DNA of 64,000 nt from an uncultured Parabacteroides sp. (GCA_944325355.1 CALUZS010000012.1:1-64000), one strand, 5' to 3'. Counted from the first letter of the stretch, positions 41,546-51,521 are shown. The notes: a model not told the origin generated them from the sequence alone. Program-made: numbers and translations.

Positions 41546-44500
41546 ATGAACAAACTATTCATTACCGCGCTGACGCTATTATCAGCCTCAACAATTTGGG
41601 CAAGCGACTCTCCCTTATGGATGCGCTATCCTGCGATATCCCCCGATGGGAAAACGATTGCTTTTACCTTTAAAGGAGACATTTATACTGTTCCCGTTGA
41701 AGGAGGCAGAGCAACCGCCCTTACAACCAATAATTCGTATGACACTCAACCGGTTTGGTCTCCCGACGGACAGCAAATCGCTTTTGCTTCAGACAGAAAA
41801 GGCAATTTTGATGTATTCATTGTCGGAAAAGAAGGAGGAGTTCCCAAACAGCTGACATTCCACTCCGCTGCAGAACGCCCGGAAGTTTTTTACGATGCCA
41901 ACCACATTTTATATCGTGCATCCATACAACAGGATGTAAACGACATACAATTTCCCGGAAGCTTCGAACAAGTTTATAAGGTCAATACCAACGGCGGACG
42001 CCCCGAAATGTTCTCTTCCTTGGTAATGGAGCACATCTCCATCAATCCAAAGACAAACGAAATTTTGTATACCGACAATAAAGGATACGAAGACAAGTGG
42101 AGAAAGCACCATCAATCTTCTATCGCCCGTGATATCTGGAGTTTCTCCAACAACGACCAAAATATTTACAATAAAATAACCGATTTTGCAGGCGAAGACC
42201 GCAATGCCGTATGGGCACCAGACGGACAATCGTTCTATTATCTGTCGGAAGAAGACGGTTCTTTCAATGTTTACCATCGGACACATGACGGACGTCCGGA
42301 ACAAATCACGTTCCACAAAAAACATCCGGTGCGCTTTTTGTCGATTGCAGCCAACGAAACCTTATGCTACGGATATAATGGAGAAATATATACGCTCGCA
42401 AAAGGCGGAAAACCTCAGAAAGTAGACATACAAATTATCTCCGACCAATTAGAAAACGACTTGATTTTACGAGTGTACGGAGGAGGAGCAACCGGACTGG
42501 CCGTATCGCCTAACGGAAAAGAAGTGGCATTCATCGTAAACGGAGATGTATATGTCACATCGATTGACTATACTACGACCAAACAGATTACAAATACACC
42601 CCAACAAGAACGAGACTTAAGTTTCAGTGCCGACGGACGCTCTCTTGTTTACTCAGCAGAGAGAAATGAGACATGGGGCATTTACATGGCAAGCCTTACC
42701 AAAAAAGAGGAAAAATATTTCACCTACGCTACCGATATCAAAGAAGAGCCTTTGGTGGTAGGCGACCAAACATCCTTTCAGCCGACATTTTCTCCAGATG
42801 GGAAAGAGGTTGCATTTTTGGAAAACCGCACTACTCTACGGGTCATTAACCTGAAATCGAAAAAAATCCGTACAGTACTTGACGGGAAATACAACTATTC
42901 CTATGCCGACGGTGACCAATGTTACCGATGGTCGCCCGACAGCAAGTGGTTTCTTGTTCGTTACATCGCTATTGGAGGATGGAACAATACAGACATAGCT
43001 TTAGTAAAAGCCGATGGAAGCGGAGAAGTAACAAATCTGACGGAGAGTGGGTATTCGGAAGGTAATCCGAAATGGGTACTCGATGGGAAAGCAATGGTTT
43101 GGTCATCTGACAGGGCAGGCTACCGCAGCCACGGCAGTTGGGGTGCAGAAAATGATGCTTATATTATGTTCTTCGACCAAGAAGCTTACGATAAGTTCCG
43201 CATGTCGAAAGAAGAAGCCGCTTTAGCCGAAGAAATCGAGAAAGAGAAAAAAGAGGAAGAAAAGAAAGAAGAAAAAGACAAAAAGAAAGACAAGAAAGAG
43301 GAGAAGGATAAAAAGGATAAAGACGATAAAGAAGAACCTAAAGACCTTGTTTTTGACTTGGAAAACCGTAAAGATCGTGTCATCCGCCTTACTGTGAACT
43401 CTTCAAGAATGGGAGATTTCTTCCTAACTCCAAAAGGGGATAAGCTTTATTATTTTGCAGCATTCGAAAGTGGTTACGATTTGTGGGTACACGATTTGAA
43501 AGAACACAGTACGAAAATTTTCATGAAAGGCGTAGGTGGCGGAGAAATCCTGACCGATAAAAAACAAGAAAACCTCTTCTTCATCTCTGGAGGAGGATTA
43601 AAAAAAGTAAACATCCAGAGCAGCAAACAAGACGCTATCACATTCCGGGCTGAATTTAATTACCGCCCGATGCAGGAACGCGAATATATGTTCAACCATA
43701 TCTGGCGCCAGGTTCTCGACAAATTCTATGATGCCCAATTACACGGCGTCGATTGGAAAGGATACAAGGAAGCATACAACAAGTATCTCCCTTACATCAA
43801 TAACAATTACGACTTTCAAGAAATGCTCTCCGAAATGTTAGGAGAATTGAACGGTTCACACACCGGAGCACGCTATTATCCCGCTTCTTCTGGCGCGCAA
43901 ACAGCAACGCTTGGAGCTTTCTATGATCAAAACTATGACGGAGACGGTCTGAAAATTGAAGAAATCATCGAACAAGGTCCGCTCTCAAAAGCAAAAAGCA
44001 AGGTAAAAGCTGGCTGCATCATTGAAAAAATTGACGGGAAAGAGATAAAGAAAGAAGAAAACTATTACCCCTTACTTGCAGGAAAAGCCGGAAAGAACGT
44101 GCTCGTCACGGTATATGACCCGACAACAAAGGAACGTTTCGAGCAACAGATAAAACCTGTTTCTTACGGGGAGCAATCGGCGCTGCTCTACAAACGATGG
44201 ATAAAACGGAATGCAAAACTTGTTGAAGAATTATCGGGAGGAAAAATTGGCTATATTCATGTCAGAGCAATGAACAGCGAAAGTTTCCGTGCCGTCTATT
44301 CCGAGTTGTTAGGCAAATACCGTTTGTGCGACGCTGTAATCATCGACACTCGTCATAACGGCGGTGGCTGGCTGCATGATGACCTTGCAACACTTCTCAA
44401 CGGCAAAGAATACCAACGATTTGTTCCACGCGGACAATACATCGGAAGCGACCCGTTCAACAAATGGCTTAAGCCTTCTTGCGTATTGATTTGTGAAGAC

Positions 44501-44797
44501 AATTATTCCAACGCGCACGGCTTCCCTTGGGTCTACAAGACATTAGGAATCGGTAAATTGATAGGAGCGCCTGTCCCTGGAACAATGACTGCAGTCTGGT
44601 GGGAACGACTTATCGATTCTTCCATGGTCTTCGGGATTCCACAAGTAGGAGTCCAGGATATGCAAGGTAATTATCTGGAAAACCGCCAGCTTGAGCCGGA
44701 TATTACCATATATAACACACCGAATGACCAACTGAACGGAAATGACGCCCAATTAAAACGCGCCGTAGAAGAGATGTTGAAAGAGACAAAACAGTAA
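41546..44797 (+). CDS. Tricorn-protease-like S41 peptidase
   Basis: A 1083-aa secreted peptidase. After a signal peptide (MNKLFITALTLLSASTIWA) come WD40-like/TolB-like beta-propeller repeats up to about residue 540 (MRYPAISPDGKTIAFTF, PVWSPDGQQIAFASDRKGNFDVF), a Lys/Glu/Asp-rich low-complexity segment at about 560-600, a second propeller-like part, a PDZ domain (about 790-880) and an S41 peptidase domain with IDTRHNGGGWLHDDLATLLNG and CVLICEDNYSNAHGFPWVYK, which carries the catalytic Ser. It would degrade peptides in the periplasm. Last gene of the operon, 34 bases after LOG. Confidence 0.95.
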   Translation: MNKLFITALTLLSASTIWASDSPLWMRYPAISPDGKTIAFTFKGDIYTVPVEGGRATALTTNNSYDTQPVWSPDGQQIAFASDRKGNFDVFIVGKEGGVPKQLTFHSAAERPEVFYDANHILYRASIQQDVNDIQFPGSFEQVYKVNTNGGRPEMFSSLVMEHISINPKTNEILYTDNKGYEDKWRKHHQSSIARDIWSFSNNDQNIYNKITDFAGEDRNAVWAPDGQSFYYLSEEDGSFNVYHRTHDGRPEQITFHKKHPVRFLSIAANETLCYGYNGEIYTLAKGGKPQKVDIQIISDQLENDLILRVYGGGATGLAVSPNGKEVAFIVNGDVYVTSIDYTTTKQITNTPQQERDLSFSADGRSLVYSAERNETWGIYMASLTKKEEKYFTYATDIKEEPLVVGDQTSFQPTFSPDGKEVAFLENRTTLRVINLKSKKIRTVLDGKYNYSYADGDQCYRWSPDSKWFLVRYIAIGGWNNTDIALVKADGSGEVTNLTESGYSEGNPKWVLDGKAMVWSSDRAGYRSHGSWGAENDAYIMFFDQEAYDKFRMSKEEAALAEEIEKEKKEEEKKEEKDKKKDKKEEKDKKDKDDKEEPKDLVFDLENRKDRVIRLTVNSSRMGDFFLTPKGDKLYYFAAFESGYDLWVHDLKEHSTKIFMKGVGGGEILTDKKQENLFFISGGGLKKVNIQSSKQDAITFRAEFNYRPMQEREYMFNHIWRQVLDKFYDAQLHGVDWKGYKEAYNKYLPYINNNYDFQEMLSEMLGELNGSHTGARYYPASSGAQTATLGAFYDQNYDGDGLKIEEIIEQGPLSKAKSKVKAGCIIEKIDGKEIKKEENYYPLLAGKAGKNVLVTVYDPTTKERFEQQIKPVSYGEQSALLYKRWIKRNAKLVEELSGGKIGYIHVRAMNSESFRAVYSELLGKYRLCDAVIIDTRHNGGGWLHDDLATLLNGKEYQRFVPRGQYIGSDPFNKWLKPSCVLICEDNYSNAHGFPWVYKTLGIGKLIGAPVPGTMTAVWWERLIDSSMVFGIPQVGVQDMQGNYLENRQLEPDITIYNTPNDQLNGNDAQLKRAVEEMLKETKQ

Positions 44798-44814
44798 CAT
44801 TCATTAAAAGAGTT

Positions 44815-44858
44815 TCCTCCTGCTCCTGCTTTAATCGCAAGGGCAGGAGGATTTCTTT
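44815..44858. terminator. Bidirectional terminator between the tricorn gene and xerD
   Basis: TCCTCCTGC (44815-44823) pairs with GCAGGAGGA (44843-44851), followed by TTTCTTTTT. It serves the plus-strand operon; xerD converges from the other side. Confidence 0.8.
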
Positions 44859-44884
44859 TTGCCTTTCCTCTTTAATAATATGCA

Positions 44885-45775
44885 TTACTTGCTCCTCGGG
44901 TGATGTTCAAGAATCTCACGCCGGAGAAATTCCCTGTCGATATGGGTGTAGAGTTCCGTTGTCGTAATGCTCTCATGGCCCAACATCTCTTGGATAGCCC
45001 GAAGATTTGCCCCTCCCTCCAGTAAATGCGTTGCAAAAGAATGGCGAAATGTATGCGGACTGATATTTTTATGTATTCCGGCATATTCCACCTGCTGCTT
45101 GACTATGTAAAAAACAGTAATCCGCGATAATGCCTTACCACGCTTACTAAGGAAAAGAATATCTTCAAATCCCTTCTTCGGTGTTACCCGGTCGGGGAGA
45201 TACAATTGGATTTCTTTTATTGCTTTTTTGGAAATCGGTACAAGACGCTGTTTGCTGCCTTTCCCTTCTACCCGTATAAATTCCTCATCCAAAAAAAGAT
45301 CTTGATAACGCAAATGAATAACTTCCGAGACACGCAACCCACAACTATACAGCACTTCAAGCAAAGCCCGATTCCTCTGACCTTCGTTTGTTGTCAAATC
45401 AATAGAATCGATAATGCGATTTATCTCTTCCACAGTCAGGACGTCCGGCAATTTGAATCCGACCTTCGGAGATTCCAGCAGTTCTGTCGGGTCGTTTTGC
45501 AAATACCCATCCACCACAAGAAAATGGAAAAACGACTTAATTCCAGAAACAATCCTTGCTTGCGAACGAGGATGGATGCCAAGATCCTGCAATTGAGCAA
45601 CAAACTGCTGCAAATGTTCATAAGTTATCTCTTCGATAGCCACACCTTCGCCCTCTGCAAACGAAAAAAGTTTGTCGACATCCCTCTGATAAGCATCTAC
45701 AGAATTAGCAGACAACGATTTCTCCAATCGTAAATAAATATTGTAATCACTCCGCAACTTACTTTCTTTCTCCAT
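44885..45775 (-). CDS. xerD: Site-specific tyrosine recombinase XerD
   Basis: A 296-aa recombinase, normal XerC/D length. The N-terminal SAM-like core-binding domain (LRLEKSLSANSVDAYQRDV) leads to the catalytic domain with the Arg in CGLRVSEV, Lys in VEGKGSKQRLVP, HxxR in HTFRHSFATHLL, His in LGHESITTTELYTHID and nucleophilic Tyr in the same segment. It resolves chromosome dimers at dif with its partner XerC, which is not in the window. It diverges from aroQ. Confidence 0.93.
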   Translation of the reverse strand: MEKESKLRSDYNIYLRLEKSLSANSVDAYQRDVDKLFSFAEGEGVAIEEITYEHLQQFVAQLQDLGIHPRSQARIVSGIKSFFHFLVVDGYLQNDPTELLESPKVGFKLPDVLTVEEINRIIDSIDLTTNEGQRNRALLEVLYSCGLRVSEVIHLRYQDLFLDEEFIRVEGKGSKQRLVPISKKAIKEIQLYLPDRVTPKKGFEDILFLSKRGKALSRITVFYIVKQQVEYAGIHKNISPHTFRHSFATHLLEGGANLRAIQEMLGHESITTTELYTHIDREFLRREILEHHPRSK

Positions 45776-45813
45776 AATTTACCAAGTAATATGTATAGGT
45801 CAAATAAAATAAC

Positions 45814-45821
45814 TAATTTTG
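45814..45821 (+). promoter_or_regulatory. Promoter -7 element of aroQ
   Basis: TAATTTTG matches TAnnTTTG, 51 bases before the aroQ ATG. Confidence 0.55.
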
Positions 45822-45872
45822 CCGAATATTCTAAACCCCAACATTGGGAACAAAAATAATAAATAGAATAAT

Positions 45873-46298
45873 ATGAAGACTATCCAGATTATCAATGGTC
45901 CAAATCTAAATTTATTAGGAAAACGTGAACCGTCTGTTTACGGAAACGAATCGTTCAAAAATTATCTGGAACAATTGCGCATACGTTATCCACAATGCCA
46001 TATCGAATATTACCAAAGCAATATAGAAGGTGAATTAATTAACAAACTACATGAAATAGGTTTTTCTACGGATGGCATCATTTTGAATGCGGGAGCTTAT
46101 ACACACACATCGATAGCACTACATGATGCAATAAAAGCTATCACCGCTCCGGTAATAGAAGTTCATATTTCAAACGTACATGCCCGGGAAACATTTCGCC
46201 ATGTTTCCATGATTTCATCGGCTTGCAAAGGTATAATCATAGGTTTCGGGTTAGATTCTTACAGGCTTGCGTTAGAATCTTTCCTTACAGAAGAATAA
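45873..46298 (+). CDS. aroQ: Type II 3-dehydroquinate dehydratase
   Basis: A 141-aa enzyme of the shikimate pathway, converting 3-dehydroquinate to 3-dehydroshikimate as a dodecamer. Motifs are NGPNLNLLGKREPSVYG (with the catalytic Tyr and Arg), ILNAGAYTHTSIALHDAI and VIEVHISNVHARETFRHVSMI (active-site His and Arg). Complete. It is followed by pyk after 100 bases. Confidence 0.97.
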   Translation: MKTIQIINGPNLNLLGKREPSVYGNESFKNYLEQLRIRYPQCHIEYYQSNIEGELINKLHEIGFSTDGIILNAGAYTHTSIALHDAIKAITAPVIEVHISNVHARETFRHVSMISSACKGIIIGFGLDSYRLALESFLTEE

Positions 46299-46398
46299 TC
46301 CTCTGCCTTATTTCTGCCGGGATTCATAAATATAGCATTATTTAATAACAAAACCGTTACTGTACATCAGGATTATGCGGTTATCAATATAATAGTTT

Positions 46399-47865
46399 AT
46401 GTTAAAGCATACGAAAATTGTCGCTACAGTATCCGACCAACGTTGCGATGTAGAATTTATAAAAGCATTGTATGAAGCAGGAATGAATGTTGTCCGCTTA
46501 AACACTGCCCACCTGACCGAAGAAGGACTGGCCCGGGTGGTAAATAATACTCGCGCAGTATCCAACCGAATTGGCATATTGCTGGATACCAAAGGTCCGG
46601 AAGTCAGAACAACCAATACAATCGGAAAAGAACCCATTCCCTTTAAAACCGGAGAAAAAGTAAAGGTTATGGGAGATCCTACAAAAGAAAGTACACACGA
46701 GTGCATATATGTTTCATACCCGAATTTCGTAAACGATTTGTCTGTCGGAAAGAAAATATTGATAGATGATGGAGATATAGAACTTAATGTACTTGAAAAA
46801 CATCCGGATTATTTGCTCTGCGAAGTAGACAATGACGCTGTAGTTGCCAGCAGAAAAAGCGTAAATGTTCCAGGAGTTCGTATCAATCTGCCATCGTTGA
46901 CTGAAAAAGACCGTAAAAATATCCTTTGGGCAATTGACAACAACCTCGACTTTATCGCACACTCTTTCGTGCGGAACAAACAAGATGTTTTAGATATTCA
47001 AGAAATATTGGACGCCCATAACAGCCCGATTAAAATTATCGCAAAAATAGAGAACCAGGAAGGAGTTGACAACATCGATGAAATCCTGGAAGCGGCTTAT
47101 GGAGTTATGATTGCCCGTGGAGATTTAGGTATTGAAATCCCTGCGGAGAAAATCCCGGGCATCCAACGGGTACTGATCCGGAAATGCGTTGAAGTCAAAA
47201 AGCCTGTAATCGTTGCAACCCAAATGTTGCACTCTATGATTAATAATCCTCGTCCTACCCGGGCGGAAGTTACAGACATCGCCAATGCTATTTATTACCG
47301 TACCGATGCCTTGATGCTTAGTGGAGAGACTGCCTACGGCAAATATCCGGTAGAAGCCGTACAAACAATGACCCGGGTCGCAAGGGAAGCAGAACAGACA
47401 AAACTCGCTGCAAACGACATACGCGTTCCTATCGAGGGGAATGACTTGGATGTTACCTCCTTTTTGGCGAAACAAGCGGTAAAATCATCCTCAAAGCTAC
47501 ATGTAAAAGCAATTATTACCGACAGCTATACAGGAAAAACCGCCCGTTACCTCGCCGCATTCAGAGGAACGTCCACAGTATTCGCCATTTGTTACCACGA
47601 ACGGGTGATGCGGATGCTCTCCCTTTCTTACGGAGTCTGGGCTGTCTATCAACCATACAACGACAGCCGACGCGGATATTTCTTCGATGCACTAAAACAA
47701 CTCATCAAAAGTGGTCGTATCACACGGGACGATATGGTTGCCTACCTGAGCGGAAGCTTCGGGGAAGGTGGAGGAACAACATTCCTTGAAATTAACAATG
47801 TCGGCAAAGTTCTGGATTCAGATATGGAATTTGAGCTGCCGACTTTCGAAGGGGAAAAGAACTGA
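46399..47865 (+). CDS. pyk: Pyruvate kinase
   Basis: A 488-aa enzyme making ATP and pyruvate from phosphoenolpyruvate and ADP. The TIM-barrel start KHTKIVATVSDQRCDVEF is followed by the B domain (about 70-165), the metal and substrate site (IIAKIENQEGVDNIDEIL, IMIARGDLGIEIPAEK) and MLSGETAYGKYP, then the C-terminal allosteric domain. The O-methyltransferase gene starts one base after the stop, so they are coupled. Confidence 0.97.
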   Translation: MLKHTKIVATVSDQRCDVEFIKALYEAGMNVVRLNTAHLTEEGLARVVNNTRAVSNRIGILLDTKGPEVRTTNTIGKEPIPFKTGEKVKVMGDPTKESTHECIYVSYPNFVNDLSVGKKILIDDGDIELNVLEKHPDYLLCEVDNDAVVASRKSVNVPGVRINLPSLTEKDRKNILWAIDNNLDFIAHSFVRNKQDVLDIQEILDAHNSPIKIIAKIENQEGVDNIDEILEAAYGVMIARGDLGIEIPAEKIPGIQRVLIRKCVEVKKPVIVATQMLHSMINNPRPTRAEVTDIANAIYYRTDALMLSGETAYGKYPVEAVQTMTRVAREAEQTKLAANDIRVPIEGNDLDVTSFLAKQAVKSSSKLHVKAIITDSYTGKTARYLAAFRGTSTVFAICYHERVMRMLSLSYGVWAVYQPYNDSRRGYFFDALKQLIKSGRITRDDMVAYLSGSFGEGGGTTFLEINNVGKVLDSDMEFELPTFEGEKN

Positions 47866-47866
47866 T

Positions 47867-48505
47867 ATGCTATCACAAGACGTTCTTGAAAACTACATAT
47901 TAGAACATTCAGACGAAGAAGGGGCATTGCTCTCCGCACTTAACCGAGACGCCAATGTAAACCTTCTACGTCCCCGGATGCTTTCCGGACATTTGCAAGG
48001 ACGGATTTTGAAAATGTTCTGCCGGATGATTCAACCTAAAAAGATTCTCGAAATAGGAACCTATACCGGATACGCAACGTTGTGTATGGCTGAAGGCATC
48101 CAAGAAGATGGAGAAATCATTTCCATTGAGATAAATGACGAAATGGAAGATTTCATTGAGAAATACCGACAACGATCCCCTCACAAAAACAAAATTAAAA
48201 TTTGCTATGGGGATGCCATCCGGATTATTCCGACATTGCAAGGTCCTTTCGACTTGGTTTTTATAGATGCAGACAAACGGCTCTATTCCGAATATTTTGA
48301 TTTGGTTTTCCCGAAAGTACGCCAAGGAGGGATTATTTTGGCAGACAATACCCTATGGGATGGAAAAGTTATCGAAGATCCTATTCCAACTGACAAACAA
48401 ACGCTTGGAATTATGAATTTTAATGACAAGATTAAGCGGGATAACCGAATAGAAAAGGTAATTTTACCCCTGCGGGATGGATTAACATTGATATGGAAAA
48501 AATAA
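47867..48505 (+). CDS. Class I SAM-dependent O-methyltransferase (COMT-like)
   Basis: A 212-aa methyltransferase of the caffeoyl-CoA/catechol O-methyltransferase group. SAM motif I is KILEIGTYTGYATLCMAEG, motif II ISIEINDEMEDFI, and the metal-binding Asp is in LVFIDADKRLYSEYFDLV with GGIILADNTLW. The longer frame from 47768 overlaps pyk; the ATG at 47867 is one base after the pyk stop. Substrate unknown; bacterial relatives include tRNA 5-hydroxyuridine methyltransferase TrmR, which is a good alternative. Confidence 0.9.
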   Translation: MLSQDVLENYILEHSDEEGALLSALNRDANVNLLRPRMLSGHLQGRILKMFCRMIQPKKILEIGTYTGYATLCMAEGIQEDGEIISIEINDEMEDFIEKYRQRSPHKNKIKICYGDAIRIIPTLQGPFDLVFIDADKRLYSEYFDLVFPKVRQGGIILADNTLWDGKVIEDPIPTDKQTLGIMNFNDKIKRDNRIEKVILPLRDGLTLIWKK

Positions 48506-48520
48506 AATATTAAAAAACTT

Positions 48521-48856
48521 ATGGAGAATACGAGACTAAATAAGATAGGAAGACTCATCCAAAAGGAATTGGGAGATATATTTTTGAAGCAAACAAAAGC
48601 AATGCCGGGTACACTGATTTCGGTAAGCGTAGTTCGAGTCAGCGCAGACCTGGGAGTTGCTAAAATTTATCTGAGCATATTCCCGTCCAGCCGTGCCCAG
48701 GAACTTTTAAATGCAATCCGCTTAAATACGAAAACAATCCGTTATGATTTGGGACAGCGCGTACATTTGCAACTACGGAAGATTCCGGAACTTGTCTTTT
48801 ATATCGACGATTCGCTGGACTATATCGAGCATATCGACCAATTATTACAAAAATAG
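48521..48856 (+). CDS. rbfA: Ribosome-binding factor A
   Basis: A 111-aa KH-fold protein needed for 16S rRNA maturation in the 30S subunit. It begins NTRLNKIGRLIQKELGDIF and ends PELVFYIDDSLDYIEHIDQLL, the two conserved ends of RbfA. The KH motif lies at about residues 60-90. It precedes the permease gene by 8 bases. Confidence 0.96.
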   Translation: MENTRLNKIGRLIQKELGDIFLKQTKAMPGTLISVSVVRVSADLGVAKIYLSIFPSSRAQELLNAIRLNTKTIRYDLGQRVHLQLRKIPELVFYIDDSLDYIEHIDQLLQK

Positions 48857-48864
48857 AACCGCCA

Positions 48865-50091
48865 TTGAATTTGTCGTTCTACATAGCGCACAGATATCTT
48901 TTCTCAAAGAAGTCGCATAACGCAATCAATATCATCTCAATGATATCCGTTTGCGGTGTGATGGTCGTTACTTGCGCACTAATTTGCGCGTTATCCGTCT
49001 ACAACGGTTTCAGTGATTTGATATTCTCCACATTCAGCAATTTTGATCCGGATCTGAAGATTACACCGCAAGAGGGAAAAGTATTCGACCCTACCACAAA
49101 AGAATTTCAAAAAATAAAAAATCTTCCGGGTATCGATTGTTACAGTGAGATATTACAAGACAATGCTCTTATTCGCTATAAAGAACGACAAGTAGTTGCC
49201 ACGCTTGTTGGCGTAGACGAAGGTTTCCAGCAGCTGACACAAATAGACAGCACTTTAATTGACGGACGATTCCTCCTAAACGATGGAGTGGCAAACTACG
49301 CAACGTTAGGTATCGGTCTCGCGTCTTCATTAGGCATCAATGCCGGTTTTGTTACCCCCTTGGAACTATATGTTCCCAAACGTGACGAACGGGTAAACCT
49401 GGCAAATCCCGCATCTTCCTTCAAGTTGGAATATTGCTATATCGCAGCTGTATTTTCCGTAAATCAGCCAGCTTACGACCAGAACCTGATGCTTGTCCCT
49501 ATATCTTTAACCCGCTCTCTTTTCAATTATGAAAAGGAAGTAACCGCCATCGAACTCAAATTAAAAGAGAATACGTCTACGGAACAAATAAAAAAAGATA
49601 TTAAAAACATACTCGGCGACTCGTTTATTATCCAAGACCGCCATGAACAACAGGCAACCTCTTTCCGCATGATAAACCTGGAAAAATGGATGACTTTCTT
49701 TATCCTCTGCTTTATCCTGCTCATTGCTTCTTTTAATGTTATCGGGTCCCTCTCAATGTTAATGATAGAAAAGAAAGATGATGCACGGATTCTGCAGAGT
49801 CTTGGCGCCGACAATGCTCTAATCCGCAAAATATTCCTAACAGAGGGATGGCTGATTTCCCTTTGTGGAGCTATCGGAGGTCTACTTCTCGGTCTCCTCT
49901 TATGTACCATACAAGAAAAATTTGGCGTAATTTCATTAGGAAACACCGGCGGAGCTTTCATTATCGATGCCTATCCGGTCCGAGTAGAATGGGCAGACAC
50001 TCTAATAGTATTCGCCACCGTTGCCATAATCGATTTCTTTACTTCCTGGTATCCCGTGCACTATTTAGGGAAAAAATGGCTTTCAAAATAA
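48865..50091 (+). CDS. FtsX-like ABC permease, LolC/LolE type
   Basis: A 408-aa inner-membrane protein with four helices: one near the N terminus (MISVCGVMVVTCALICALSV), a large periplasmic MacB-PCD-like domain (about 55-250), then three at the C terminus (FFILCFILLIASFNVIGSLSML, GWLISLCGAIGGLLLGLLLC, LIVFATVAIIDFFTSWY). It would extract lipoproteins for transport to the outer membrane with an ATPase (LolD) encoded elsewhere. The start is a TTG (TTG AAT TTG TCG); no ATG near gives the YIAHRYLFSKK opening. Confidence 0.92.
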   Translation: MNLSFYIAHRYLFSKKSHNAINIISMISVCGVMVVTCALICALSVYNGFSDLIFSTFSNFDPDLKITPQEGKVFDPTTKEFQKIKNLPGIDCYSEILQDNALIRYKERQVVATLVGVDEGFQQLTQIDSTLIDGRFLLNDGVANYATLGIGLASSLGINAGFVTPLELYVPKRDERVNLANPASSFKLEYCYIAAVFSVNQPAYDQNLMLVPISLTRSLFNYEKEVTAIELKLKENTSTEQIKKDIKNILGDSFIIQDRHEQQATSFRMINLEKWMTFFILCFILLIASFNVIGSLSMLMIEKKDDARILQSLGADNALIRKIFLTEGWLISLCGAIGGLLLGLLLCTIQEKFGVISLGNTGGAFIIDAYPVRVEWADTLIVFATVAIIDFFTSWYPVHYLGKKWLSK

Positions 50092-50116
50092 GAATGTACA
50101 AATTATTCCAAATAAA

Positions 50117-50155
50117 AAATCCCGAGAGTTCTTTTCTTACTCCCGGGATTTCCTT
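50117..50155. terminator. Bidirectional terminator between the permease gene and manC
   Basis: AAATCCCG (50117-50124) pairs with CGGGATTT (50144-50151), extended by a further GAGT/ACTC after one mismatch, followed by CCTTT. Convergent genes on both sides. Confidence 0.85.
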
Positions 50156-50190
50156 TCACAAATAATATTTTATATCTCTATATCCGGACT

Positions 50191-51270
50191 CTACAAAAAT
50201 TCTTTTCCATGTTCTATCCGGATATCTGCCATAAACTCTTTTATACGTGCTTCATTTTCCCGTTTGCAAATCAGCAATACATTGCCCGATTCCGCAATAA
50301 TACAATCATTGATTCCCTGTATAACCGCCAAGCGTCCTTTATCTTTCAGCGAAATAATATTCCGTTCACTTTCATAAAGTTCCGCCTGTGTCCCCAGCAC
50401 CGCATTAAGATGCTCATCTTTCGGGGCAATATCATACAATGAGCCCCACGTTCCTAAATCAGCCCAACCGAAGTCCACACACAACATATACACATTGTCT
50501 GCTTTCTCCATCACACCGTAATCGATGGATATATTAGGACAATAAGGGAAATTCTCCCGGATAAAATCTTTTTCTTCTACTGTATTGAACTTCCCCTTTC
50601 CCAAATTGAAACGCATGGATATATCCGGAAGATACTCGTTTATTGCTTCGAGAATCGTATTGACATTCCAGACAAAAATTCCAGAATTCCAGAAAAACTC
50701 ACCACTAGCTTGGAATACTTTCGCCAGATTAATATCAGGTTTTTCAGTAAAGGTTTTGACTTTCGTAAAATCACCTATCGAAGAATCATCGCTCTGTATG
50801 TATCCATAACCCGTCTCCGGACGGCTCGGCTTAATACCGAATGTCACCAGGACCTTATGCTCCTTAACAAACTCCAAGCTCTTTTGCACATCCTCCAGAA
50901 AGACATCCTCTTTTAAAATCAAATGGTCGGAAGAAGCTACAACGATATTTGCATTCGGATTACAAGCTTTGATATGATACGCCGCATACGTTATACATGG
51001 AGCCGTATTCCTCCTGCTCGGCTCCAATAAAATCTGTTTATCGCTTAACTCCGGCAATTGCTCTTTCATCAATCCGGCGTATTGCTCATTCGTTACAATA
51101 TATATGTTATCTTCCGGTATAATCTTTTTGAAACGCTCAACAGTCAATTGTAAAAGCGATTTGCCCGTCCCAAAAAAATCGAGAAATTGCTTTGGATAAG
51201 TTTCCCGGCTGAAAGGCCAAAAACGGCTTCCTACGCCACCTCCCATAATTACACAATAATTATCTTTCAT
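50191..51270 (-). CDS. manC: Mannose-1-phosphate guanylyltransferase
   Basis: A 359-aa nucleotidyltransferase forming GDP-mannose from GTP and mannose 1-phosphate. The signature MGGGVGSRFWPFSRETYPKQFLDFF, the ILLEPSRRNTAPCI motif, ASSDHLI metal site and FVEKP-like TFTEKPDINLA with WNSGIFVW are present. It lacks the C-terminal isomerase domain of bifunctional enzymes, so it is GMP only. GDP-mannose feeds mannosylation and GDP-fucose. Single gene with its own promoter. Confidence 0.95.
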   Translation of the reverse strand: MKDNYCVIMGGGVGSRFWPFSRETYPKQFLDFFGTGKSLLQLTVERFKKIIPEDNIYIVTNEQYAGLMKEQLPELSDKQILLEPSRRNTAPCITYAAYHIKACNPNANIVVASSDHLILKEDVFLEDVQKSLEFVKEHKVLVTFGIKPSRPETGYGYIQSDDSSIGDFTKVKTFTEKPDINLAKVFQASGEFFWNSGIFVWNVNTILEAINEYLPDISMRFNLGKGKFNTVEEKDFIRENFPYCPNISIDYGVMEKADNVYMLCVDFGWADLGTWGSLYDIAPKDEHLNAVLGTQAELYESERNIISLKDKGRLAVIQGINDCIIAESGNVLLICKRENEARIKEFMADIRIEHGKEFL

Positions 51271-51313
51271 GATAAATGATATTTGTAAATTAAAACCAGA
51301 CTAATACTATCGA

Positions 51314-51321
51314 CAAAACTA
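51314..51321 (-). promoter_or_regulatory. Promoter -7 element of manC
   Basis: Reads TAGTTTTG on the minus strand, 43 bases before the ATG. Confidence 0.6.
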
Positions 51322-51483
51322 ATAAAAAAGTCAGAATCAGATTCAGAAAAAGTTCTAATAGTTCGGAAGAAATATACAATTAATTCCTTTTAGAAAAGAT
51401 ACTATAGGCAATTATCATTCCATAGAATGCCTAAAAAACAAATTTTTTAAAGCTCCGCCAATCTTCTCAATCCAATATATGCG

Positions 51484-51491
51484 TATATTTG
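51484..51491 (+). promoter_or_regulatory. Promoter -7 element of the DUF1573 pair
   Basis: TATATTTG matches TAnnTTTG, 30 bases before the ATG at 51522. Confidence 0.65.
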
Positions 51492-51521
51492 TCTTTAGAT
51501 TTACAACAATAAAACAATTAC

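Larger units (their letters stand above)
51271..51521. other. Divergent control region between manC and the DUF1573 pair
   Basis: 251 bp holding a -7 element for manC (51314-51321, minus) and one for the DUF1573 genes (51484-51491, plus). In between, TAGGCA and TGCCTA near 51405-51432 form a weak 6-bp stem. Nothing else recognised. Confidence 0.5.
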
